Shown here in pieces: positions 37,292-48,253 of a DNA stretch of 56,972 nt (position 1 is its first letter; every line of letters starts with the position of its first letter). Position numbers and translations under genes: made by a program. The DNA is taken from NCBI GenBank assembly GCA_021780495.1, contig JAJXYO010000021.1:1-56972 (forward strand). Reading direction: 5' to 3'. This DNA comes from Deltaproteobacteria bacterium. GTDB lineage: Bacteria > Desulfobacterota > Desulfuromonadia > Geobacterales > Pseudopelobacteraceae. The notes under the pieces were generated by a model. It was not told the DNA's origin. It did not search any database and worked only from the letters and a program-made list of their open reading frames with translations.

Positions 37292-37402
37292 ATTGCTCAA
37301 GCCACTGCGGACGCAAGTTTTAATCTGTTTGTATGGAATTAACCTGCGCGAGATAAGTAATACGGAACGTAATCCTGTTTATCAGAAATAGGGAGAAGCC
37401 AG

Positions 37403-39409
37403 GTGCACAGTTTGCTGGATATTCAATCAGCCCTTCAATCGCACGATGAAGAGGTACGCCGCAAGGCGATTCAAGACCTGAAGGGAATGCCGCTGCAGAA
37501 AACCTGCACATTGCTTTTAACCTCCATGGGAGACGAAAGCTGGCGTGTCCGCAAGGAAGCGGTAGAAGTATTTGTATCTTCCGATCCTGATGAACGCACC
37601 ATTGATGGACTGCTTGAACTGCTTCGCAGCGAGGATAACGCCGGATTGAGAAATTCAGCTGCCGAAGCGGTGACACGTCTTGGTGAACGAGCCACCGCCT
37701 CTTTGATCAGGCTGGTACGGGATTCCGACGCAGATGTACGCAAATTTGTAATCGATGTGATGGGCAGTATCAGCGCAGCAGTATTTATCCCACCCTTGTT
37801 GTCAGCCCTGCAGGATGCCGACGTGAACGTGGCCGCTGCAGCGGCAGAGCATTTGGGTAACCTTGGCGATGCCGGGGTTGTAGAGGAACTCATCCGGGCC
37901 ATCGTCCGCAATACATCGGATTTTTTTCGATTTAGCGCTCTGGCCGCCATTGGCAAACTGGCCGTTCCCGCACCCGTGCCAGATGAAATCAAGCAACTTG
38001 CGCGTCAGACGTTACTTCGCAAAGCAGTGTATGAATGCCTGGGGAGTATTGCAGATGAATCGGCGGTAGCCTTGCTGCTGGATGGATTGTCGGTCAGACA
38101 GAAGAGCAGTCGTAACGCGGCCTTGCTTGCTCTCTACCGTGTGTTTTCCCGTTCTACTCCAGCGGCGCGTCAGACTATCGAATCATCCTTGCAGATGTTT
38201 AAGGGAGGAGACCTCGTTCCAATCCTGAACGACTCGTTTGACCCCCGCGACGCATCCCTGTCAGAAGCACTTGTGGTTATACTTGACATCATTGGGGACA
38301 AACGCAGCGTCGATCTCTTCCTGCACGCCTTTGCCAACGAGCGGCTCTCCCGGGTTGCTGTCAAGGCACTCAAACACTTGGGATCTGACGGGATTGATAC
38401 ACTGATTTCGCGCTATAGTTCTGTTGACGAAGATTCTCGAACTGCCATCTGCACACTGATCGGCGAATGTGCCTGTCGAAACGGCAGTATCATTATCCGC
38501 GAGGCTTTGTGTGACCCGATGCCACATGTTCGTAAAGCCGCTGTTACAGCTGCCGGAAAGCTCAGATTATCGGATTGCATTCCGTCTATCGTCCGTTTGC
38601 TCAACGATACAGACCACGATGTCAGGAACGCGGCGGTATCCTGCCTCCAATCCATGGTACTCATCGACCGTAGTGGTATTCAAGCTGTTGCCAATCAGAT
38701 AGGCGACTCTAATCTGGCCGAACAACGAAAAAATGCTGCTATTTTGTTCGCTGCCTTGGGAGAGGGCGACCGGCTATCCCTGCTCGTAAAAGACGAAGAT
38801 GCCCTTGTGCGCGAAGCGGCTGTCACTTCGATCAAAAAGCTCCATATTACAGAGGCTACGGGAACATTGCTGATAGCTCTCGTTGATGAAAATCCCGATG
38901 TACGTATCGCTGCTGCTGAAGCATTGGGAGAGGTCGGTGACGGAGACGTTATCATTGCTCTGAATCATGCCCTGAATGATGAGGATTCCTGGGTTCAGTG
39001 TGCAGCCCTGAAAAGTATCGCACGGATTTCTCCGGGTGCAACAATTCATGCGATCCAAACGGTTTTTCCTCATGCGGAGGGCTTGTTGATGATCACCTGT
39101 CTGGAGTTGCTTGAACAGCTGGGAGGCGATCAATCCTTGGAACTGGTTGAACAAACACTCGACAACAGCGATGCGGATGTTGTTACGCTGGCCCTTTCCA
39201 TTATAGCTCGCCAAGCCATTGACCGCGTCACCCGCCATGCTGATCGCCTGTTGTCCCACCACAACAAGACAGTCCGTGCATCCTGTGCCAAGGCGGTTGC
39301 CCAGCTTCCCACATCGCAGGCTTGCAGATTGCTGACACATGCCCTGGAGCACGAGGAAAACGATCAGATTCGGATTCAGTTGCAAAATCTGCTAAAGGGC
39401 TTTGCATGA
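37403..39409 (+). CDS. HEAT/PBS-lyase-repeat protein in the che operon
   Basis: 668 residues, almost entirely HEAT-type repeats of about 30 residues: VRRKAIQDLKGM, WRVRKEAVEVFV, LRNSAAEAVTRLG, VRKFVIDVMGSI, and so on to VRASCAKAVAQLP. This makes a long solenoid used for protein binding. GTG 37403 follows GGGAGAAGCCAG. No signal peptide or enzyme motif. Its stop overlaps the cheR start (ATGA), so it belongs to the operon and is a likely scaffold for the chemosensory proteins. The precise partner is not visible. Confidence 0.85.
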   Translation: MHSLLDIQSALQSHDEEVRRKAIQDLKGMPLQKTCTLLLTSMGDESWRVRKEAVEVFVSSDPDERTIDGLLELLRSEDNAGLRNSAAEAVTRLGERATASLIRLVRDSDADVRKFVIDVMGSISAAVFIPPLLSALQDADVNVAAAAAEHLGNLGDAGVVEELIRAIVRNTSDFFRFSALAAIGKLAVPAPVPDEIKQLARQTLLRKAVYECLGSIADESAVALLLDGLSVRQKSSRNAALLALYRVFSRSTPAARQTIESSLQMFKGGDLVPILNDSFDPRDASLSEALVVILDIIGDKRSVDLFLHAFANERLSRVAVKALKHLGSDGIDTLISRYSSVDEDSRTAICTLIGECACRNGSIIIREALCDPMPHVRKAAVTAAGKLRLSDCIPSIVRLLNDTDHDVRNAAVSCLQSMVLIDRSGIQAVANQIGDSNLAEQRKNAAILFAALGEGDRLSLLVKDEDALVREAAVTSIKKLHITEATGTLLIALVDENPDVRIAAAEALGEVGDGDVIIALNHALNDEDSWVQCAALKSIARISPGATIHAIQTVFPHAEGLLMITCLELLEQLGGDQSLELVEQTLDNSDADVVTLALSIIARQAIDRVTRHADRLLSHHNKTVRASCAKAVAQLPTSQACRLLTHALEHEENDQIRIQLQNLLKGFA

Positions 39410-40281
39410 CCTTTTCTCAGGACGCAGAACCGATCATGTCGGATGAAGAATTCCAGCTCTTGAGGGACTGTGTATACAGTCATTGTGGCATTTATTTCGA
39501 CGATGATTCCAAATACCTTCTGGAGAAGCGCCTGGCACGACGAGTAACCACCCTCAACCTGGCCTCGTTTCATGATTACTATCACTATCTGAAATACAAC
39601 CGTAAAAAAGACCAGGAACTGATGGATATTATGGATATCCTCACGACCAACGAGACCTATTTTTTCAGAGAATCCTTTCAGCTGAAGGCTTTTACCGACG
39701 AAATTATCCCTGAATTGATTAAGGCCAAGAGTACCACCGGCAGCCACTCCCTGCGTATCTGGAGTGCGGGATGCTCTACGGGGGAAGAGGCCTATACCAT
39801 TGCCATGTTGCTGCATGGAATCAGGGAGTTGCGGGGTTGGAACATCGAGATCATTGGCACGGATATCAGCCAGAGGGTTCTCCAACATGCCCGGCGAGCG
39901 GTCTATGGCAAGTCGTCGTTTCGTGCCACCGATGAGGAATACGTCCGGCAATTTTTTGTCAAGCAGGAAGACGGCCTCAAGGTCTGCGATGAAATCAGGA
40001 ATCTTGTCACCATCAGCCACCTTAATCTTTTTGACACAAATCGCATGGTAATGCTTGGCAAAATGGATCTGATATTCTGTCGTAATGTCATCATTTACTT
40101 TGATCTCGCAGCAAAAAAACGTGTCGTCGAGTCGTATTTTAATTCTCTGTGTGATGGCGGTTATCTGTTGTTGGGGCACTCGGAATCGTTGATGAACATT
40201 ACGACGCTGTTCACCCTGCGGCACTTTAAAAATGATATGATTTACCAGAAACCTGATCGCAGAAACGGGGTACACGCATGA
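39406..40281 (+). CDS. cheR: Chemotaxis methyltransferase CheR
   Basis: 291 residues from ATG 39406 overlapping the HEAT gene; an internal ATG at 39436 is an alternative. N-terminal helical domain ([20 protein letters not shown]), [13 protein letters not shown], and the SAM-binding motif [19 protein letters not shown]. It methylates receptor glutamates, using S-adenosylmethionine. The end overlaps cheB (ATGA). Confidence 0.95.
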   Translation: MTFSQDAEPIMSDEEFQLLRDCVYSHCGIYFDDDSKYLLEKRLARRVTTLNLASFHDYYHYLKYNRKKDQELMDIMDILTTNETYFFRESFQLKAFTDEIIPELIKAKSTTGSHSLRIWSAGCSTGEEAYTIAMLLHGIRELRGWNIEIIGTDISQRVLQHARRAVYGKSSFRATDEEYVRQFFVKQEDGLKVCDEIRNLVTISHLNLFDTNRMVMLGKMDLIFCRNVIIYFDLAAKKRVVESYFNSLCDGGYLLLGHSESLMNITTLFTLRHFKNDMIYQKPDRRNGVHA

Positions 40282-41336
40282 ATACGATCAGGGTGGTGGT
40301 GGTTGACGATTCGGCTTTCAGTCGCCGTACCATCACAAAGATGCTGGAAGGTATTAAAGGTATCGAGGTTGTGGGATTTGCCACCAACGGTGAAGAGGGG
40401 ATCCAGAAAGTAATCGCATTAAAACCCGATCTCATTACGCTTGATCTCGAAATGCCTAAAATGGATGGCTTTACCCTGCTGCGCATCCTGACAACCCGTT
40501 TTTCAGTGCCGGTGATCGTAATCAGCGCCCTGAGCGGTGCGGACAAGGTGTTTAAAGCGCTGGAATTGGGGGCATTGGATTTTGTTGCCAAACCCTCCAG
40601 CAGCGCATCGACTGATTTGCTGCTGATCCGGGAAGACCTCCAACAAAAAGTACTTCAAATTGTCAACCACAAACCGAAAGGTATTCGCCCATTCAGTCAA
40701 CAGCCTGCAGAAGAAAGCCGCGCCGTGGAGCCTCAGCCACGCGAAACTTCCGCGGACGACACAATTGATATTGTTGCCATCGGGTCATCGACAGGTGGAC
40801 CACCGGCATTGCAGAATATCTTTTCTTCGTTCGAGCATAAATTCCCGTTTGCCGTGGTAGTATCGCAACATATGCCTGCCGGATTTACCCGGGCATTTGC
40901 CGATCGACTGAACCGTTCTTCAGCATTTGAGGTAAAGGAAGCAGAAGATGGCGACCTGGTAATTCCGGGTCGGATACTGATTGCCCCAGGCGGCATGAAC
41001 ATGGTCTTTGATGTGTGCGGAGGCCAGGTAACGGCTCGCATTGTTCCACCCAGCTCATGCGATCGTTATGTGCCTTCGGTTGATGTCATGCTCGCATCGT
41101 GTGCCTCCATCTACCGCAAGCGAATGATTGCGGTAATACTTACCGGCATGGGCAACGATGGCAGCAAAGGTGTCCAGGTTGTTCACAAACAGGGTGGCTA
41201 TGTAATCGCCGAGTCGGATGAAACGGCAGTTGTCTACGGCATGCCTCGTGAAGCGGTCGCAACCGGTCGAGTAGACAGGGTAGTGCCCCTGCATCGTATT
41301 CCGCGTGAAATTCTGATCAGGGGTGATTTTCTCTGA
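40278..41336 (+). CDS. cheB: Chemotaxis methylesterase/glutaminase CheB
   Basis: 352 residues. N-terminal receiver domain ([17 protein letters not shown], phospho-Asp in [13 protein letters not shown]) and C-terminal methylesterase with catalytic Ser in [13 protein letters not shown], His in [17 protein letters not shown], and Asp in [11 protein letters not shown]. It removes receptor methyl groups and may deamidate glutamines. Last gene of the che operon; cheD and receptor genes are absent here. Confidence 0.95.
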   Translation: MNTIRVVVVDDSAFSRRTITKMLEGIKGIEVVGFATNGEEGIQKVIALKPDLITLDLEMPKMDGFTLLRILTTRFSVPVIVISALSGADKVFKALELGALDFVAKPSSSASTDLLLIREDLQQKVLQIVNHKPKGIRPFSQQPAEESRAVEPQPRETSADDTIDIVAIGSSTGGPPALQNIFSSFEHKFPFAVVVSQHMPAGFTRAFADRLNRSSAFEVKEAEDGDLVIPGRILIAPGGMNMVFDVCGGQVTARIVPPSSCDRYVPSVDVMLASCASIYRKRMIAVILTGMGNDGSKGVQVVHKQGGYVIAESDETAVVYGMPREAVATGRVDRVVPLHRIPREILIRGDFL

Positions 41337-41413
41337 TGCCGCATTACTCTATTATAATAACCAATTGAATTATGCTGAATAAAAACCTTGTATTGTGAAG
41401 AAAGGAAGCGGCC

Positions 41414-43885
41414 GTGGACCAAAAGTATACCCCCGGTGAAATTGAACTGAAATGGCAGAAATACTGGGATGAGTCAAAGACCTTCCAGGCTGTCGAAGAC
41501 ACCGATAAACAAAAATACTACCTGTTGGAAATGTTTCCCTATCCCTCCGGCAGAATCCATATGGGGCATGTACGAAACTATTCTATCGGGGATGTGATCG
41601 GTAGATTCAAGCGGATGCGTGGACATAACGTTCTGCACCCCATGGGCTGGGATGCCTTCGGCATGCCGGCTGAGAATGCTGCTATCCAGAACAAGACCCA
41701 TCCCGCACAATGGACATATGAAAATATGGCCTATATGCGCGGTCAACTTAAACAGTTGGGGCTCTCCTACGATTGGGATCGGGAGATTGCTACCTGCGAT
41801 GTTGCTTACTATCGCTGGGAACAGAAGATTTTCCTGGAGATGTTTAAACGCGGGCTGGCCTACAAAAAGACTTCATTCGTCAACTGGTGCCCGAAATGCG
41901 AAACCGTGCTGGCCAATGAGCAAGTAGAGGATGGCGGCTGCTGGCGTTGTGATTCAGAGGTACAACAAAAAGAATTGGACCAGTGGTTTTTCCGCATTAC
42001 CGACTATGCCGAGGAGTTGCTGGAGTGGACCCATAAACTACCCGGCTGGCCGGAACGGGTACTGGTAATGCAGCGCAACTGGATCGGCAAGAGTTACGGC
42101 TGTGAGATCAACTTCCCCCTGGAGACCGGCGCTGGTTTCATCAAGGTGTTTACGACCCGTCAGGACACGGTTTTTGGGGCTACCTTCATGTCGCTGGCGC
42201 CCGAGCATCCTATGGCGCAGGAGCTGACAACCGTTGACCGCAAGGCTGCGGTCGAAGCCTTTATTGAAAAGCTTCGGACGGCCGATAGTAACAAGCGCAA
42301 CGCCGAGGATTTTGAGAAGGAAGGGGTTTTCACCGGCTCTTACTGCATCAACCCCTTGACCGGTGTTCGTATGCCGGTCTACCTGGCCAACTTTGTACTG
42401 ATGGATTACGGAACCGGTGCGGTAATGGCTGTTCCTACCCACGACCAAAGGGATTTCGAGTTCGCCAGGAAATATTCCTTGCCGCTTCAGGTTGTTATCA
42501 CCCCTGAAAACAGTACGTTGGATGCTGCCACCATGACAGAAGCCTACACCGAGGCCGGAATTCTGGTGCATTCCGACCGCTTCGATGGCATGAACAGTGA
42601 CGCTGCAAAGGAGGCTATCGCTGATTATCTACAGGAAAAGGGTATCGGTACCAAGACCGTAAATTATCGTCTGCGCGATTGGGGTATCTCCCGTCAACGC
42701 TATTGGGGCAACCCCATTCCGATCATTTATTGTGATGTATGCGGCGTTGTACCGGTTCCCGAACAGGATCTCCCGGTAACGCTCCCCGTGGATGTGGAAT
42801 TTACCGGCGAAGGCGGCAGTCCGCTGGCCAGAGTGGAATCATTTGTCAACGTAACCTGCCCGATATGCGGGATCGCCGCACGGCGGGAGTCGGATACCAT
42901 GGACACCTTTGTGCAGTCCTCCTGGTACTTCCTGCGCTATTGTTGCCCTGATCTGCAGGATGCTCCGCTGGATCACTCGAAGGTCGATCACTGGATGTCC
43001 GTGGATCAGTATATCGGGGGCATCGAGCACGCTGTCATGCACCTGCTCTACGCACGCTTTTTTACCAAGGTGCTGCGAGACATGGGTTATATCAGCTGCG
43101 ATGAGCCATTTATCAACCTGCTGACGCAGGGAATGGTTATAAAAGATGGCGCCAAGATGAGCAAATCCAAGGGAAATGTAGTCGATCCGGATGCCCTGAT
43201 CAAGAAATACGGAGCAGACACCGCCCGGCTGTTCTCGCTGTTTGCCGCTCCCCCCGAAAAGGATCTGGATTGGAGCGACCAGGGTGTGGATGGTTCATTC
43301 CGGTTTCTCAACCGTGTCTGGAAATTGGTACACGAACGGTTGGAACTGGTACGTAATGCACGTAGTGTCGATGTTGACTCGCTCAGCTCCGAAGAACGCC
43401 TTCTGCGCAGATCCGTGCACAAGACCATCAGAAAGGTGACGGAGGATTTAGAGGAACGTTTTCACTTCAACACGGCCATCGCAGCGATAATGGAACTTCT
43501 CAACACACTGCAGTCAAAGGAATTGCCGACACCCCAGTATGGTCCCGTCATGAAGGAGGCCCTGGAAAGCATGGTACTGTTGCTGGCTCCGTTCGTGCCT
43601 CATATCTCGGAGGAACTGTGGCAGTTACTCGGCCATACGGAACATCTTTCATCCGCCTCATGGCCTGACTATGATCAAAGCGCCGTTGTTGATGAAGAGG
43701 TCTTGGTAGTCGTTCAGGTTAATGGCAAGTTGCGCTCAAAAATCATGGTTCCGGCCGGGACCGATGAGGCTGTTCTTAAATCCCGTGCTCTTGAAGACGA
43801 AAAAGTACAGCCTTTTCTGGAAGGTGTGCAGGTCCGCAAGGTTATCTGCATACCAGGCAAGCTGGTTAATATTGTGGTTGGATAG
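41414..43885 (+). CDS. leuS: Leucyl-tRNA synthetase
   Basis: 823 residues from GTG 41414. HIGH signature in [24 protein letters not shown] as [13 protein letters not shown], a zinc-like [21 protein letters not shown] and second CDVCG/CPICG pair, and the CP1 editing domain in between. C-terminal anticodon-binding helices complete a full-length bacterial LeuRS. Followed 7 nt later by lptE. Confidence 0.97.
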   Translation: MDQKYTPGEIELKWQKYWDESKTFQAVEDTDKQKYYLLEMFPYPSGRIHMGHVRNYSIGDVIGRFKRMRGHNVLHPMGWDAFGMPAENAAIQNKTHPAQWTYENMAYMRGQLKQLGLSYDWDREIATCDVAYYRWEQKIFLEMFKRGLAYKKTSFVNWCPKCETVLANEQVEDGGCWRCDSEVQQKELDQWFFRITDYAEELLEWTHKLPGWPERVLVMQRNWIGKSYGCEINFPLETGAGFIKVFTTRQDTVFGATFMSLAPEHPMAQELTTVDRKAAVEAFIEKLRTADSNKRNAEDFEKEGVFTGSYCINPLTGVRMPVYLANFVLMDYGTGAVMAVPTHDQRDFEFARKYSLPLQVVITPENSTLDAATMTEAYTEAGILVHSDRFDGMNSDAAKEAIADYLQEKGIGTKTVNYRLRDWGISRQRYWGNPIPIIYCDVCGVVPVPEQDLPVTLPVDVEFTGEGGSPLARVESFVNVTCPICGIAARRESDTMDTFVQSSWYFLRYCCPDLQDAPLDHSKVDHWMSVDQYIGGIEHAVMHLLYARFFTKVLRDMGYISCDEPFINLLTQGMVIKDGAKMSKSKGNVVDPDALIKKYGADTARLFSLFAAPPEKDLDWSDQGVDGSFRFLNRVWKLVHERLELVRNARSVDVDSLSSEERLLRRSVHKTIRKVTEDLEERFHFNTAIAAIMELLNTLQSKELPTPQYGPVMKEALESMVLLLAPFVPHISEELWQLLGHTEHLSSASWPDYDQSAVVDEEVLVVVQVNGKLRSKIMVPAGTDEAVLKSRALEDEKVQPFLEGVQVRKVICIPGKLVNIVVG

Positions 43886-43892
43886 AGCCAAT

Positions 43893-44453
43893 ATGTCTAT
43901 GGGATCAATCAGATATATCAGCAGGTTTGCATATAAAAATGTGCTGCTCACAATATTGTCCGCGAGTGTCATGTTGCTGTTTCTGCCAGCCTGCGGCTAT
44001 CAGTTTACCGGTTCAAGCAACAACATGCTGGCATCGGGCCAATCCCTGTGGGTGTCGTTTATCAAGATAGAAATCGATAGTCCTTCAGTCCAGACAACAC
44101 TGCGGCGCTCCCTTCTGGAAGAATGTCATGCTTTGCGGGGTCTCTATCCTTCCGCCAACGAGGCAACCGCCGACCTTCGCATAACGGGTAATCTGCGCTC
44201 GTATACATCGCAAATTGTTTCATATACTGCTCTCGATCTGGCCAAGGAGTATCGTCTGACAATTGGTGTTGAACTAGAGGTTTTCAAAAAAGGCGAGACA
44301 GTCCCCTTTTGGAAAGGTACCCTCCAGAGCTTTCAGGATTATCCCGCCAATACTGATCTGGCACTGCAACGGTCAGCCGAGGCGGCGGCTCTTGACGCCG
44401 CTTCTCGTAAACTCGCCCAGAAATTTTTGATGTCTGTGGAGCAATCCTACTGA
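43893..44453 (+). CDS. lptE: LPS-assembly lipoprotein LptE
   Basis: 186 residues from ATG 43893; the frame is open upstream inside leuS but that part is a shadow. Signal peptide (LLTILSASVMLLFLPAC) with lipobox ending at the Cys in LPACGYQFTG, the CGYxF opening typical of LptE. The mature body is short and beta-rich with a C-terminal helix (EAAALDAASRKLAQKFL). LptE plugs LptD and helps deliver lipopolysaccharide to the outer leaflet. The leuS-lptE-holA order is the common proteobacterial one. Confidence 0.9.
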   Translation: MSMGSIRYISRFAYKNVLLTILSASVMLLFLPACGYQFTGSSNNMLASGQSLWVSFIKIEIDSPSVQTTLRRSLLEECHALRGLYPSANEATADLRITGNLRSYTSQIVSYTALDLAKEYRLTIGVELEVFKKGETVPFWKGTLQSFQDYPANTDLALQRSAEAAALDAASRKLAQKFLMSVEQSY

Positions 44454-45446
44454 ATGACACCCCAGGAATTTGAGATACTGGTAAAGAAGGGCTCGATTCC
44501 CGCAGTGTGTTATCTGTATGGTGAAGAGTCTTTCCTGCTTGAGCGGGCCACACGTTCGCTCCTTGAACGTGCTATTGACCCGTCCCTTAAGGATTTCAAT
44601 TATAATGTATTTTACGGTAACGAATCAAAAGGTGTCGATATCGTCGATGCTGCTCAGACACTGCCCATGTTTGCCGAACGTCGTGCCGTACTGGTCAAGC
44701 GGGCAGAAAACCTGACGGCCGCCGCCTGTGAGATATTACTGCCCTATGTCCTTAATCCTGCTGCCAGTACCTGTCTGATCTTCTCCGGAACCAAGATAGA
44801 CCAGCGTAAGAAGTTTTTCGTGGAACTTAAGAAACATGGCACTCTGGTAGAATTTAAGCGTATCTACGACAACAAGTTATCCTCTTTCATCCAGGCCGAA
44901 TCATCGGTTCTTGGAAAACCGATCGAACCTGCCGCCGCCGATCTGCTTTCGTTTTTGATCGGTAACAACCTGCAGGAACTGTCCTCGCAGCTCGAAAAGC
45001 TGGCAGTTTTTGCCGGTACACGTTCGCGCATCACGTTGGACGATGTACGAACCATCGCCAGCAGCAGCAAGTCTTTCACGGTATTCGAGCTGGCAAAGTA
45101 TCTTTGTCTCAGGGATCTGCAGAATGCGTTAAAGAGTCTGGATACGCTTTTTCTGAACGGCGAGGAAACGCCCATGATGATCGGAGCCCTGTCGCGTCAT
45201 TTCCGTCAGTTATGGCGGGTCAGGGAGATGCTGGACCGCAAGGCGGCCAAGACGGATATTGCCAAGGAGGTCGGTATCAATCCCTATTTTCTGGATGACA
45301 TGATCTCCCAGGCCAGGAATTTCGGGAGGGGAACCTTGCGGTGCATCTTTGATGAGTTGTACCGCTGCGACCTGGCTTCAAAGACCGGTGGCGGGCAACC
45401 CTACACATTGATGCACGGGCTGGTGGTGGGCATCTGCACCAGTTGA
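44454..45446 (+). CDS. holA: DNA polymerase III delta subunit HolA
   Basis: 330 residues, starting immediately after the lptE stop. The opening EFEILVKKGSIPAVCYLYGEESFLLE, with the P-loop-like position degenerate, and AQTLPMFAERRAVLVKRAENL, plus the helical third domain (FELAKYLCLRDLQNALKSLD), are typical HolA. It opens the beta clamp in the clamp loader. It has no catalytic Walker motif, as expected for delta. Confidence 0.93.
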   Translation: MTPQEFEILVKKGSIPAVCYLYGEESFLLERATRSLLERAIDPSLKDFNYNVFYGNESKGVDIVDAAQTLPMFAERRAVLVKRAENLTAAACEILLPYVLNPAASTCLIFSGTKIDQRKKFFVELKKHGTLVEFKRIYDNKLSSFIQAESSVLGKPIEPAAADLLSFLIGNNLQELSSQLEKLAVFAGTRSRITLDDVRTIASSSKSFTVFELAKYLCLRDLQNALKSLDTLFLNGEETPMMIGALSRHFRQLWRVREMLDRKAAKTDIAKEVGINPYFLDDMISQARNFGRGTLRCIFDELYRCDLASKTGGGQPYTLMHGLVVGICTS

Positions 45447-45964
45447 TTGCAACTATCGTAACAGCCACACGGGGAATGAATTCCCCGGCTACCATCACCT
45501 GACTATTGGACAAATAAACACTCTCATGAATACAACCACAAAATGACCTCTACATCAAGCCGTCGCCCCTGCAACCGCCGCAGGCCAATACCTCGGTTAA
45601 AACCCTCCAGCCAACCCTGCTCGCGATAAGGCTGCACAAAGCAGCCGAAGACACGTGGAAGTCCTCGACGATGTAAGTTGCAGGTCAACGTACTTGACCA
45701 CGCGCCGCGTGAGGTTTGGTGGGGTATTGACAATGTCGCTGAGTTGGAGGAGTGGCGGGATGGGTTGAAGTTGGTTCCGATTGAGTGGCTGCGAGTCCTT
45801 TGGGCGGACTTTATGGATAGTTCCCACGTTCAGCATCTCCTTTAAATCCTCCTCTCTCTGTTGGATCCAGAGAGTATGGAGGTGGGTGCTAGGGTGGGGT
45901 CAATTTTGGCCGCCGATTTCGGGTTTCACGTTTTCTGAAATGACGTCAAAAAGCGAATAACGAA
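45447..45964. other. Gene-free region with IS relic-like sequence
   Basis: About 520 bases without a supported gene. A 7-bp hairpin CGGGGAA-TGAA-TTCCCCG lies at 45470-45487, 23 nt after holA, with no T run. A plus-strand frame ending at TAA 45843-45845 reads well (APREVWWGIDNVAELEEW, then WLRVLWADFMD) but has no start after its upstream stop, so it may be a decayed gene end. The stretch near 45890-45945 (GTGGGGTCAATTTTGG and following) resembles the terminal repeats of IS21-type elements as I remember them. All assignments are weak. Confidence 0.3.
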
Positions 45965-45997
45965 AAAAGGGGACATACCGGCAGGTAGTCCCCTTTT
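45965..45997. terminator. Terminator after rpsT
   Basis: AAAAGGGGAC (45965-45974) and GTCCCCTTTT (45988-45997) form a 10-bp stem around 13 nt, with an A run on one side and T/A on the other. It lies 20 nt beyond the rpsT stop on the minus strand and can work in both directions. Confidence 0.85.
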
Positions 45998-46016
45998 AAA
46001 ATATTTAAACAGTGAA

Positions 46017-46280
46017 TCAGCCGAGTGTGTTGACCAAAATGGTCAGGCGAGACACATTGCGTGAAGCGTTGGAGCTGTGAAGAACACCTTTGGAAGCCGA
46101 GGCATCAATGACAGGAATGGCCGCTTTCAAAGCTGCTACTGCAGCATCCTTGTCCTTGGCAGCAACCGCTTCACGAACTCTTTTGATGTATGTTTTCAGC
46201 GTGGTCGAAACGTGACGGTTACGTGCGTTTCGTTTCGCATTCTGCTTGATTCTTTTGATTGCCGATTTGTGATGTGCCAA
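46017..46280 (-). CDS. rpsT: 30S ribosomal protein S20
   Basis: 87 residues, the usual length: [20 protein letters not shown] at the start, then [12 protein letters not shown] and [20 protein letters not shown]. Very basic, helical, binds 16S rRNA early in 30S assembly. GGAGG lies before the start, which may be read TTG or ATG: the codon order is TTGGCACATCAC, so initiation is at TTG 46280, as in many rpsT genes that use weak starts. A near-consensus promoter stands upstream. Confidence 0.97.
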   Translation of the reverse strand: MAHHKSAIKRIKQNAKRNARNRHVSTTLKTYIKRVREAVAAKDKDAAVAALKAAIPVIDASASKGVLHSSNASRNVSRLTILVNTLG

Positions 46281-46332
46281 ACTGCACCTCCATGAAAGAG
46301 TATAAAACGTAATTTATTAAGCTAAAGAGAAT

Positions 46333-46362
46333 TTATTACCATTGATACTGTTGCTGTGTCAA
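46333..46362 (-). promoter_or_regulatory. rpsT promoter
   Basis: Minus strand TTGACA (46357-46362), 18-bp spacer, TAATAA (46333-46338). It overlaps the purN stop region edge and gives rpsT an independent transcript with a leader of about 45 nt. Confidence 0.6.
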
Positions 46363-46368
46363 GCTAAT

Positions 46369-46992
46369 TTATCCCTTTATCAGCACACACCGACCGCTGA
46401 ATACCAGTTTTCTCTCAACGAACAGCCGGATGGCTTCAGGGAATATGCGATGCTCTTCCACCTGAATACGGGCCGAGAGGGATTCCTCCGTATCGTCCTG
46501 CATAACCGGGACGATGGCTTGCTGTATAATTGGTCCTGTATCGGTTCCACAATCCACCAGATGCACCGTACATCCGGTAAATTTGACGCCATACGCCAGG
46601 GCCTGTTGCTGTGCATGAAGACCTGGAAAAGCGGGCAGCAGGGCAGGGTGGATATTCATGATGGCGTTGGGAAAGGCAGTTATCATGACATCTGAGAGAA
46701 TTTTCATGTAGCCGGCCAGCACTACCAGTTCAACCCCATAGCCTCGCAGGATCTCCACCAAGGCGGCATCGTATTCCTTACGTCCCTTGTAGCCGGAGTT
46801 TTCCAGGACAATACAGGGAACCCCATGCGATTTGGCCCGAGTCAGCGCGTAAGCGCCGGGATTATTGCTGATGACACAGGCAATGCGGGCATTAAGTACG
46901 CCAGACTCGATAGAGTTGATAATTGACTGAAGGTTTGAGCCGTTTCCCGAGACAAGGACAGCCAGCACACATGGTGGCGACAGGCTCTTCAT
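46369..46992 (-). CDS. purN: Phosphoribosylglycinamide formyltransferase PurN
   Basis: 207 residues from ATG 46992, overlapping the purM stop (ATGA) with GGTGGAG upstream. Motifs: VLVSGNGSNLQSII for phosphate binding, FPNAIMNIHPALLPAFPG with the catalytic His, and VDCGTDTGPIIQQ with the catalytic Asp. It formylates GAR using 10-formyl-tetrahydrofolate, the third step of purine synthesis. Confidence 0.96.
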   Translation of the reverse strand: MKSLSPPCVLAVLVSGNGSNLQSIINSIESGVLNARIACVISNNPGAYALTRAKSHGVPCIVLENSGYKGRKEYDAALVEILRGYGVELVVLAGYMKILSDVMITAFPNAIMNIHPALLPAFPGLHAQQQALAYGVKFTGCTVHLVDCGTDTGPIIQQAIVPVMQDDTEESLSARIQVEEHRIFPEAIRLFVERKLVFSGRCVLIKG

Positions 46993-48041
46993 CACTCCAC
47001 CAGTTGCACACATTCGGAGCCTTCAGGGCAGGCGGTTATCTTCCCGATGCTCCAGGCCTGCTCGTCCATGCCATGCAGGCGGTCGATGATGTCCTCTGCT
47101 TCGTTTTCCGCCACGACAAGCACCATGCCGATGCCCATATTGAAGGTTTTGTACATCTCGTCCCGGGCAACATTACCGGCATCGCGCAGGACGTCAAACA
47201 GGGTAGGGCGCACCCAGCCATCGAGGTTGATAGTCGCCTGGCAACCGCGGGGCAGGATGCGGGGCACATTTTCGAGCAGCCCCCCCCCGGTGATATGGGC
47301 GATCCCATTGATTTTGAAATCCTTCAGCAGGTTCAGCACCGAGCGGACGTAGATGCGGGTGGGGGTGAGAAGTTCCTCCGCCACTGTGCGGCCTGTTCCG
47401 GGAAAAGGGGAGTCTATCGAGAGCCCCAGGCACTCAAAGATTAATTTGCGGGCCAGTGAGTAGCCATTGCTGTGGAGACCGCTGGAAGCGATGCCGATCA
47501 GACGGTTACCGACCGCGATGGTCGAGCCGTCGATGATATTTTCCCGATCCACCACACCGACGGTAAAACCGGCCACATCGTACTCACCATCGGAGTAAAA
47601 ACCGGGCATCTCGGCGGTCTCGCCGCCGATCAAGGCACAACCGGCCTGGCGACACCCTTCAGCGATACCCTTGACGATCAGGGCTGCTTTTTCAGGCAGG
47701 AGTCTGCCTGTCGCCAGATAATCCAGGAAAAAGAGCGGTTCGGCGCCCTGCACGATGATATCGTTGACACACATGGCAACCAGATCGATACCGACCGTTT
47801 CATGGCGGTCCGCCATGAATGCGATCTTGAGTTTGGTTCCAACGCCATCCGTGCCGGAGACCAGGACCGGATTTTTGTACTTGCTGGTGTTAAGGGAAAA
47901 AAGTCCGCCAAACCCCCCGATTTCGGCCATCACCTCGGGCCGGAAGGTGGATTTCACCAGCGGCTTGATCATGTTGACGAAACTGTTGCCGGCCTCTATA
48001 TCAACGCCGGCATCCTTATAGGTAATTCTCTGATCACTCAC
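46992..48041 (-). CDS. purM: Phosphoribosylformylglycinamidine cyclo-ligase PurM
   Basis: 349 residues from GTG 48041 behind GGAGG. AIR-synthetase pattern: YKDAGVDIEAGNSFVN, LVSGTDGVGTKLKIAF, GGETAEMPGFYSDGEYD, and HITGGGLLENVPRILP. It closes FGAM to AIR with ATP. It is translationally coupled to purN. Confidence 0.96.
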   Translation of the reverse strand: MSDQRITYKDAGVDIEAGNSFVNMIKPLVKSTFRPEVMAEIGGFGGLFSLNTSKYKNPVLVSGTDGVGTKLKIAFMADRHETVGIDLVAMCVNDIIVQGAEPLFFLDYLATGRLLPEKAALIVKGIAEGCRQAGCALIGGETAEMPGFYSDGEYDVAGFTVGVVDRENIIDGSTIAVGNRLIGIASSGLHSNGYSLARKLIFECLGLSIDSPFPGTGRTVAEELLTPTRIYVRSVLNLLKDFKINGIAHITGGGLLENVPRILPRGCQATINLDGWVRPTLFDVLRDAGNVARDEMYKTFNMGIGMVLVVAENEAEDIIDRLHGMDEQAWSIGKITACPEGSECVQLVE

Positions 48042-48253
48042 GCACTACCTCCTCAATCAAAGAATCTTTTTAGAACATGGGCCGGGAAAAGTCAATTTCA
48101 AACTACCTCGGACAGCTGCGAGCCGGTGTGAGTATTCCGGACGGTGCACGTTCGCCCAGCTGCGAAGTACACAATCCGCCGATCCAATCTCCGTGAGGTG
48201 CAGGTGGATGTCAACCGAGTATGCTTCACCGCAGGCGCGGGTCAATACCGGGT

